64,000 nucleotides of DNA from NCBI RefSeq assembly GCF_014650755.1, contig NZ_BMVO01000007.1, positions 124,001-188,000 of the forward strand. Direction: 5' to 3'. The translations under genes and the position numbers were made by a program. The notes under the pieces are model-generated. The model searched no databases and was not told where the DNA came from. It saw nothing but the letters and a program-made list of their open reading frames with translations. This DNA comes from Streptomyces chryseus. GTDB taxonomy: Bacteria > Actinomycetota > Actinomycetes > Streptomycetales > Streptomycetaceae. The stretch's first letter is position 1. Each line of letters opens with the position of its first letter. Shown piece after piece: positions 58,668 to 64,000 of this stretch.

Positions 58668-60062
58668 GTGACCGTCGACGACGCGGGGTCCTCCGCGGGT
58701 GCGCGGCGGGACCGGGGCGCGCATCCGGACCCGGGTGCGGCCGCGCCGTCCGGGGCCGGTGCGGGTGAGGAGTCCTCAGTGGGTGCGGCATCCTCGTCCG
58801 GCCCCGGCGCGGGCGCTTCCGCCGCCGGGGGCGGCTCCCCGGCACACCGGGACCCCGATGAGGCCGGAACGCGCGCGTCCGGCGCCTCCGGCGCGGGCGA
58901 GCCGCCGCACGGGATCCTCCGGGCGGACGGTACGACCGGAGGGGTGCCCGCCGCCGTGGACCCCTCGCCGTACCCCACACCGCACCACGCCGTCGACCAC
59001 ACCGCCGAGCCGACCGACGATCCGCTCGCCATCCGGCTGGAGCAGCTGATCCTCGGTGCCGAGCGCCGGTACACCCCCTTTCAGGCCGCCCGTACGGCAG
59101 GCGTCTCGATGGACCTCGCGTCCCGGTTCTGGCGGGCCATGGGTTTCGCCGACATCGGGCAGGCCAAGGCGCTGACCGAGGCGGACGTCCTCGCCCTGCG
59201 ACGGCTCGCCGGTCTCGTCGAGGCGGGGCTGCTCAGCGAGCCGATGGCAGTGCAGGTGGCCCGGTCCACCGGGCAGACCACCGCCCGGCTGGCGGAATGG
59301 CAGATCGATTCCTTCCTGGAGGGTCTGACCGAGCCGCCCGAGCCCGGCATGACCCGCACCGAGGTCACCTATCCGCTGGTCGAGCTGCTCCTGCCCGAGC
59401 TGGAGGAGTTCCTGCGGTACGTCTGGCGGCGCCAGCTCGCCGCCGCGACCGGCCGGGTCGTCCAGGCCGCCGACGACGAGGAGATGGTCGACCGCCGGCT
59501 CGCGGTCGGCTTCGCGGACCTCGTCGGGTTCACACGGCTGACGCGGCGCCTGGAGGAGGAAGAGCTGGGCGAGCTGGTCGAGGCGTTCGAGACCACCTGC
59601 GCCGACCTCGTCGCGGCGCACGGCGGCCGGCTCATCAAGACCCTCGGCGACGAGGTCCTGTACGCGGCGGACGACGCGGGCACGGCGGCGGAGATCGCGC
59701 TGCGGCTCATCGAGACGATGGCCGCGAACCCGACGATGCCGGCCCTGCGCGTCGGCATCGCGTTCGGCACCGTGACCACCCGCATGGGCGACGTGTTCGG
59801 TACGACCGTGAACCTGGCCAGCAGGCTCACCTCGATAGCCCCCAAGGACGCGCTCCTGGTGGACGGGGCGTTCGCCGAGGAGCTGTCGCGCACGGGCGAC
59901 GCGCCGGTGTCCGAGGCGGAGGCGGCGGCCGAGGCGGAGAAGGCCGAGAAGGAGGGCGTCGCGCCGCCCTCGTACCGCTTCGCGCTCCAGCCGATGTGGC
60001 AGCGGCCGGTGCGCGGGCTCGGCACCGTCGAACCATGGCTTCTGACCAGGCGCGCCACCTAG
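58668..60062 (+). CDS. cya: class III adenylate cyclase
   Basis: 464 aa. A disordered Gly/Ala/Ser-rich N-terminus (about 1-115), a helical regulatory region (about 120-250; LEQLILGAERRYTPFQAARTAGVSMDLASRFWRAMGF) and a class III cyclase domain (about 275-455). Metal-binding Asp in VGFADLVGFTRL, substrate-specifying Lys and metal Asp in KTLGDEVLYA, and transition-state Asn/Arg in FGTTVNLASRL are all present, so it should be active. No membrane helix. cAMP made by Cya drives germination and development through CRP in S. coelicolor. GTG start with GGAGG upstream. Confidence 0.92.
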   Translation: MTVDDAGSSAGARRDRGAHPDPGAAAPSGAGAGEESSVGAASSSGPGAGASAAGGGSPAHRDPDEAGTRASGASGAGEPPHGILRADGTTGGVPAAVDPSPYPTPHHAVDHTAEPTDDPLAIRLEQLILGAERRYTPFQAARTAGVSMDLASRFWRAMGFADIGQAKALTEADVLALRRLAGLVEAGLLSEPMAVQVARSTGQTTARLAEWQIDSFLEGLTEPPEPGMTRTEVTYPLVELLLPELEEFLRYVWRRQLAAATGRVVQAADDEEMVDRRLAVGFADLVGFTRLTRRLEEEELGELVEAFETTCADLVAAHGGRLIKTLGDEVLYAADDAGTAAEIALRLIETMAANPTMPALRVGIAFGTVTTRMGDVFGTTVNLASRLTSIAPKDALLVDGAFAEELSRTGDAPVSEAEAAAEAEKAEKEGVAPPSYRFALQPMWQRPVRGLGTVEPWLLTRRAT

Positions 60063-60065
60063 GAT

Positions 60066-60094
60066 CCTCCCGGTAACGATCGTTAACCGGGAGG
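60066..60094 (+). promoter_or_regulatory. inverted repeat with palindromic core, overlapping the enoyl-CoA hydratase RBS
   Basis: Nine-base arms (60066-60074 and 60086-60094) enclose the centre; TAACGATCGTTA (60074-60085) is a perfect 12-bp palindrome. The right arm contains the GGGAGG Shine-Dalgarno of the next gene. Begins 4 bp after the cya stop. Confidence 0.65.
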
Positions 60095-60105
60095 GTGTGC
60101 GCGGT

Positions 60106-60906
60106 ATGAGTGCGGAACAGGAACGCTTCGGGGAGTTCGTCGGCGTACGGCGGCACGGACACGTCGCCGAGCTGGTCCTCGACCGGCCCAAGGCGATGAA
60201 CGCGGTGTCGACGGACATGGCGCGCTCGATCGCGGCGGCGTGCGACGCGCTGGGCGCGGACCCGGGCGTGCGCGTGACGGTGGTGACGTCCAGCCACGAG
60301 CGGGCGTTCTGCGTGGGCGCGGACCTCAAGGAGCGCAACTCCTTCACGGACGCCGAGCTGGTACGCCAGCGGCCGGTCGCCCGGGGCGCGTACACGGGCG
60401 TACTCGAACTGCCCATGCCGGCCATCGCCGCCGTGCACGGCTTCGCGCTGGGCGGCGGCTTCGAGCTGGCGCTGGCCTGCGACCTGATCGTGGCGGACCG
60501 TACGGCGGTGGTGGGGCTCCCCGAGGTGTCGGTGGGCGTCATTCCCGGCGGCGGCGGTACGCAGCTGCTCCCCCGGCGGGTCGGGGCGGCGCGGGCGGCG
60601 GAGCTGGTGTTCACCGCGCGGCGCGTGGAGGCGGCGGAGGCGGCCTCGCTCGGCCTGGTGGACCGGCTGGTGGACGCGGGCCGGGACCGCGAGGAGGCGC
60701 TGGAGCTGGCGGCGCGGATCGCCGGGAACTCGCCGGTGGGGCTGCGGGCGGCGAAGCGGGCGATGCGGCTCGGCCACGGCCTCGACCTGCGGGCGGGGCT
60801 GGAGGTCGAGGACGCGGCGTGGCGGTCGGTGGCGTTCTCGGGCGACCGTGCGGAGGGTGTGGCGGCGTTCAACGAGAAGCGCACGCCGCAGTGGCCCGGC
60901 GAATAG
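60106..60906 (+). CDS. enoyl-CoA hydratase/isomerase family protein
   Basis: 266 aa from ATG 60106. Crotonase fold: oxyanion-hole segments AFCVGADLKERNSF and AVHGFALGGGFELALACDLIVA; the Glu in GLPEVSVGVIPGGGGTQLLPRRVG corresponds to the catalytic Glu164 region of rat hydratase. Hydrates trans-2-enoyl-CoA in beta-oxidation or amino acid catabolism; the exact substrate is not predictable. Shine-Dalgarno lies inside the upstream inverted repeat. Followed 44 bp later by the GGDEF gene. Confidence 0.92.
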   Translation: MSAEQERFGEFVGVRRHGHVAELVLDRPKAMNAVSTDMARSIAAACDALGADPGVRVTVVTSSHERAFCVGADLKERNSFTDAELVRQRPVARGAYTGVLELPMPAIAAVHGFALGGGFELALACDLIVADRTAVVGLPEVSVGVIPGGGGTQLLPRRVGAARAAELVFTARRVEAAEAASLGLVDRLVDAGRDREEALELAARIAGNSPVGLRAAKRAMRLGHGLDLRAGLEVEDAAWRSVAFSGDRAEGVAAFNEKRTPQWPGE

Positions 60907-60950
60907 GGATCAAGCAATACAAATCTCATCAAACTCCCTAAGCTGGGGAG

Positions 60951-62090
60951 ATGGCTGAGGATGTGCGGCTGCGGGCCGTCGTGACGCTGGCACAGGCGAT
61001 GGCTGCGGCGCACACCCCGCGCGAGTCCTGGCGGGCGGCCGCGCTGGGGGCGAAGGAGGCGCTGGGGGGCAGCTTCGCGGCGGTCTCCGTGTGGGAGCGC
61101 GAGCTGGGACAGCTGCGCGTGCTCGTCAACGCGGGCGTGCGGGCGGAGGGGGAGGAGGAGTTCCCCGAGGGGGAGACCTATCCCGTCCACCAGTTTCCGG
61201 AGATCGCCGAGTTCCTGCACGAGAAGTGGGCGGGCGGGGGCGAGCCCAACGCGTGGGTCGAGACGGCCGACGCCTCCGCCGGTGACCCGGCGGCGGGTTT
61301 CTGCCACCAGCGGGTGGCGGCGCTGCGGCGGCGCGGACGCGGGTCGTGCGTGGTCGCGCCGATCGTGATGCGCGGGCAGGCGTGGGGGGAGCTGTACGTG
61401 GCCCGGCCGGCCGGGACCCCGGTGTTCGGCCGGGCCGACGCGGACTTCGCGACCGTGCTCGCGTCGGTGGTGGCGGCCGGCATCGCCCAGACGGAGCTGC
61501 TGGAGGAGGTCCGCAAGCTCGCGTTCACCGACCCGCTGACGGGGCTGGCGAACCGGCGGGCGGTCGACATGGGGCTCGACGAGGCGGTGGAACGGCACCG
61601 GGAGTCCGGGGCGGTCGTCAGCCTGGTCGTCTGTGACCTGAACGGCCTCAAGCGCGTCAACGACTCGCTCGGCCACGCGGTGGGCGACCGGCTGCTTGAA
61701 CGTTTCGGCTCGGTGCTGTCCCTGTGCGGCGCGATGCTGCCGGGAGCGTTGGCGGCGCGGCTCGGGGGTGACGAGTTCTGCCTGCTGGCGGTGGGGCCGT
61801 CGTCCGACGCGGTGGTGAAGGTGGCCGAGGACCTGTGCGTACGGGCGGCGGAGATGGACCTCGGCGAGGGGGTCGCGTGCGGGGTGGCCTCGACCGGCGA
61901 CCCGATCGGGCCGGTACGGACCGCGCGCCGCCTCTTCCGGCTCGCGGACGCGGCGCAGTACCGGGCCAAGGCCGCGCGCTCCACGCTGCCGGTGGTGGCG
62001 GGGCGCGACGGAGCGGTGGTCCGCCTCGCGGACGCGGTGCCGCCCGCGCCGCACGACCGGCGGCGGTTCCGGGGGCGGGAGCCGGGGTGA
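60951..62090 (+). CDS. GAF-GGDEF diguanylate cyclase
   Basis: 379 aa. N-terminal GAF domain (about 8-175) and GGDEF domain (about 190-345). FTDPLTGLANRRA opens the domain and the active loop is intact as RLGGDEF, so it should make c-di-GMP. The R-x-x-D inhibitory site that normally lies five residues before GGDEF is absent. No membrane helix, so it is a cytosolic, ligand- or redox-regulated cyclase. By domain order and location it is probably the Streptomyces CdgE orthologue (from memory). c-di-GMP controls BldD and WhiG in this genus. Confidence 0.92.
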   Translation: MAEDVRLRAVVTLAQAMAAAHTPRESWRAAALGAKEALGGSFAAVSVWERELGQLRVLVNAGVRAEGEEEFPEGETYPVHQFPEIAEFLHEKWAGGGEPNAWVETADASAGDPAAGFCHQRVAALRRRGRGSCVVAPIVMRGQAWGELYVARPAGTPVFGRADADFATVLASVVAAGIAQTELLEEVRKLAFTDPLTGLANRRAVDMGLDEAVERHRESGAVVSLVVCDLNGLKRVNDSLGHAVGDRLLERFGSVLSLCGAMLPGALAARLGGDEFCLLAVGPSSDAVVKVAEDLCVRAAEMDLGEGVACGVASTGDPIGPVRTARRLFRLADAAQYRAKAARSTLPVVAGRDGAVVRLADAVPPAPHDRRRFRGREPG

Positions 62091-62214
62091 GGGGTGCTCG
62101 TCCGGGGCGCCGGGACGAGGGGCTCGGCGGGGGTGCGGACCTGTCCGGCCCGGTAAGGGGCCAACCGTCCGTGGGGTAGTGACAGAAAGGGATTCAGTCC
62201 GTAGGGTTCTGAAT

Positions 62215-63759
62215 ATGGATATGCACACAGTCGTGCTGGGGACGTCCGGGACGACCGCAGCGGATGTCATCGCCGTCGCCCGGGACAACGCCAGGGTCGA
62301 GCTCTCCCAGGAGGCCGTAGCCGCCCTCGCCGCCTCGCGCGAGATCGTCGACGCCCTGGCCGCCAAGCCGGAGCCCGTCTACGGCGTCTCGACCGGCTTC
62401 GGGGCCCTCGCCACCCGGCACATCAGCCAGGACCTGCGCGCCCAGCTCCAGCGCAACATCGTCCGGTCGCACGCCGCCGGCATGGGCCCGCACGTCGAGC
62501 GCGAAGTCGTGCGCGCGCTGATGTTCCTGCGGCTCAAGACCGTCGCCTCCGGCCACACCGGCGTACGCCCGCACGTCGCCCAGACCATGGCGGACCTCCT
62601 CAACGCCGGCATCACCCCGGTCGTCCACGAGTACGGTTCACTCGGCTGCTCCGGCGACCTCGCCCCCCTCAGCCACTGCGCCCTCGCGCTCATGGGCGAA
62701 GGGGACGCGGAAGGCCCCGACGGCGTGGTGCGCCCCGCCGGCGAACTGCTCGCCGCGCACGGCATCGCCCCCGTCGAGCTGCGTGAGAAGGAGGGCCTGG
62801 CCCTCCTCAACGGCACCGACGGCATGCTCGGCATGCTGATCATGGCCATCGCCGACCTGAAGCGGCTCTACACCTCCGCCGACATCACCGCGGCCCTCAG
62901 CCTCGAAGCCCTCCTCGGCACCGACAAGGTCCTCGCGCCCGAGCTGCACGCCATACGCCCCCACCCCGGCCAGGGGGAATCCGCCGACAACATGCTCCGG
63001 GTCCTCGCCGGGTCGGGCCTCACCGGGCACCACCAGGACGACGCCCCGCGCGTCCAGGACGCCTACTCCGTGCGCTGCGCCCCCCAGGTCGCCGGCGCCG
63101 GACGCGACACCATCGCGTACGCGCTCACCGTCGCCGAGCGGGAGCTGGCCGCCGCCGTCGACAACCCCGTGGTCCTGCCCGACGGCCGCGTCGAGTCCAA
63201 CGGCAACTTCCACGGGGCGCCCGTCGCGTACGTACTCGACTTCCTCGCCATCGCCGCCGCGGACCTCGGCTCGATCTGCGAGCGCCGCACCGACCGGCTC
63301 CTCGACAAGAACCGGTCGCACGGCCTGCCGCCCTTCCTCGCCGACGACGCCGGCGTCGACTCGGGCCTGATGATCGCCCAGTACACGCAGGCCGCGCTGG
63401 TCAGCGAGATGAAGCGGCTCGCGGCGCCCGCGTCCGTCGACTCGATCCCGTCCTCCGCCATGCAGGAGGACCACGTCTCCATGGGCTGGTCGGCGGCGCG
63501 CAAGCTGCGGACCGCGATCGACAACCTGACGCGGATCGTGGCCGTCGAGCTGTACGCCGCCACGCGCGGCATCGAGCTGCGTGAGGGCCTCACGCCCGCG
63601 CCCGCCTCCCAGGCGGTCATCAAGGCCGTACGGGAAGCGGGCGTAGAGGGTCCGGGCCCCGACCGCTTCCTCGCGCCCGACCTCGCGGCGGCCGACGCCT
63701 TCGTACGGGCCGGCCGGCTCGTCGGGGCCGTCGAGCCGGTGACCGGCCCGCTCGCGTAA
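62215..63759 (+). CDS. hutH: histidine ammonia-lyase
   Basis: 514 aa from ATG 62215; the family starts with HTVVxGTSG, and an upstream GTG at 62179 adds residues without homology. Deaminates L-histidine to urocanate, first step of histidine use. The MIO cofactor forms from C145-S146-G147 in GSLGCSGDLAPLSH; Cys replaces the usual Ala, as I recall for Streptomyces enzymes. Other motifs: YGVSTGFGALA, KEGLALLNGT, QDAYSVRCAPQV and VSMGWSAARKL. Monocistronic with about 120 bp upstream. Confidence 0.95.
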   Translation: MDMHTVVLGTSGTTAADVIAVARDNARVELSQEAVAALAASREIVDALAAKPEPVYGVSTGFGALATRHISQDLRAQLQRNIVRSHAAGMGPHVEREVVRALMFLRLKTVASGHTGVRPHVAQTMADLLNAGITPVVHEYGSLGCSGDLAPLSHCALALMGEGDAEGPDGVVRPAGELLAAHGIAPVELREKEGLALLNGTDGMLGMLIMAIADLKRLYTSADITAALSLEALLGTDKVLAPELHAIRPHPGQGESADNMLRVLAGSGLTGHHQDDAPRVQDAYSVRCAPQVAGAGRDTIAYALTVAERELAAAVDNPVVLPDGRVESNGNFHGAPVAYVLDFLAIAAADLGSICERRTDRLLDKNRSHGLPPFLADDAGVDSGLMIAQYTQAALVSEMKRLAAPASVDSIPSSAMQEDHVSMGWSAARKLRTAIDNLTRIVAVELYAATRGIELREGLTPAPASQAVIKAVREAGVEGPGPDRFLAPDLAAADAFVRAGRLVGAVEPVTGPLA

Positions 63760-63802
63760 GCGGCGATCCGGACCGGCGGAGAGCCGGAGCAGGGGCCGTG
63801 CG

Positions 63803-64000
63803 TCAGATCACCGGACGCGCGGCCCTTCTCAGCGAGTACGCCATGAACCCGGCGCCCACGCCGAGGAACGCGGTGCCGCCGATCAGGTACGGGGTGGTGT
63901 CCACGCTGCCCGTGTCGGCCAGCGCGAGATCCCGCGCGGAGGAGGCGGGCGGCTGTGCCTGTGTCGCGGGCTGCGGCTTCGCCTCCTTGTCCGCCGTGGC
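63803..64000 (-). CDS. C-terminus of a sortase-anchored surface protein (partial)
   Basis: 65 codons plus TGA; the start lies beyond the window. A Pro/Gln/Ala-rich stretch leads to L-A-D-T-G, a membrane helix (TTPYLIGGTAFLGVGAGFMAYSL) and a basic end R-R-A-A-R-P. This is a cell-wall sorting signal of the LAxTG type recognised by class E sortases of Streptomyces. What lies upstream is unknown. Convergent with hutH, 43 bp apart. Confidence 0.85.
   Translation of the reverse strand, partial: ATADKEAKPQPATQAQPPASSARDLALADTGSVDTTPYLIGGTAFLGVGAGFMAYSLRRAARPVI

Noticed and set aside
58776..62366. 1196-codon open frame on the minus strand
   Set aside because: It covers three well-supported plus-strand genes (cya, enoyl-CoA hydratase, GGDEF protein), has no domain and is a G+C artefact.
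1..64000. CRISPR arrays, tRNA/rRNA genes, insertion sequences, phage genes
   Set aside because: None was seen: no spaced repeats, no cloverleaf with CCA-type ends, no transposase or integrase.

Overview
The window is about 72% G+C, has very strong third-position G/C bias, dense gene packing and many genes coupled by ATGA or GTGA overlaps. With a chaplin, a twin-arginine tyrosinase cofactor, an AfsQ1/AfsQ2/SigQ locus and an AccA2/PccB/PccE carboxylase set, it is chromosomal DNA of a Streptomyces. From memory, gene order on both flanks follows the S. coelicolor SCO4884-SCO4932 interval; I could not check this by alignment. I see no rRNA, tRNA, insertion sequence, integrase or CRISPR array.

Layout. 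1-5900: nucleoside ABC transporter (ATPase, two permeases), cytidine deaminase, thymidine phosphorylase. 6000-17330: a STAS protein, then an eight-gene, almost fully overlapping polysaccharide operon (two GT4 glycosyltransferases, phosphoglycosyl transferase, Wzy/WaaL-like polymerase, MurJ-like flippase, deacetylase, Wzz-like protein, FemAB/GNAT-like transferase) facing a secreted GH26 hydrolase. 17540-21430: P450, small secreted protein, tyrosinase and its chaperone, short chaplin. 21600-27300: ECF sigma factor with SnoaL tail, MFS exporter with divergent LysR, Ca2+/H+ exchanger, alpha/beta hydrolase. 27376-28524: adenosine deaminase. 28650-35100: secreted protein, PspC and VanZ membrane proteins, lipoprotein-afsQ2-afsQ1 with divergent sigQ, a uridine-kinase-like P-loop protein, a second small secreted protein. 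35200-38505: deoC and two aldehyde dehydrogenase genes, one lacking the catalytic half. 38588-43358: PH-domain protein, mannosyltransferase-like protein, phosphosugar mutase and purine nucleoside phosphorylase. 43461-50036: cyclotransferase, LpdA-like flavoprotein, DeoR and TetR regulators, accA2, a membrane protein. 50093-55718: LysE exporter with divergent MocR regulator, Maf, a frameshifted VapC with intact antitoxin, a 42-residue membrane protein, TetR and SGNH hydrolase. 55772-64000: pccE, pccB, birA, adenylate cyclase, enoyl-CoA hydratase, GAF-GGDEF protein, hutH, and the C-terminus of a sortase-anchored protein.

The strongest unifying signal is an exact 12-bp palindrome, CTACGCGCGTAG. 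It occurs four times, always just in front of a nucleoside transport or salvage unit: the transporter/cdd/deoA operon, add, deoC/ALDH, and PNP/mutase. At add, deoC and PNP it sits at or next to a -10-like hexamer only 6-7 nt from the start codon, with no Shine-Dalgarno sequence, which suggests repressor-controlled leaderless genes. Together they form a complete route: import of nucleosides, deamination, phosphorolysis, pentose phosphate isomerisation, aldolase cleavage to glyceraldehyde 3-phosphate and acetaldehyde, and oxidation of acetaldehyde.

The second notable block is the compact Wzx/Wzy-like polysaccharide operon with its own deacetylase and convergent GH26 enzyme, close to surface genes (chaplin, tyrosinase). 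Smaller oddities: no canonical start codon for the transporter ATPase, an Asp in the nucleophile position of an alpha/beta hydrolase, and several palindromes in divergent promoters.
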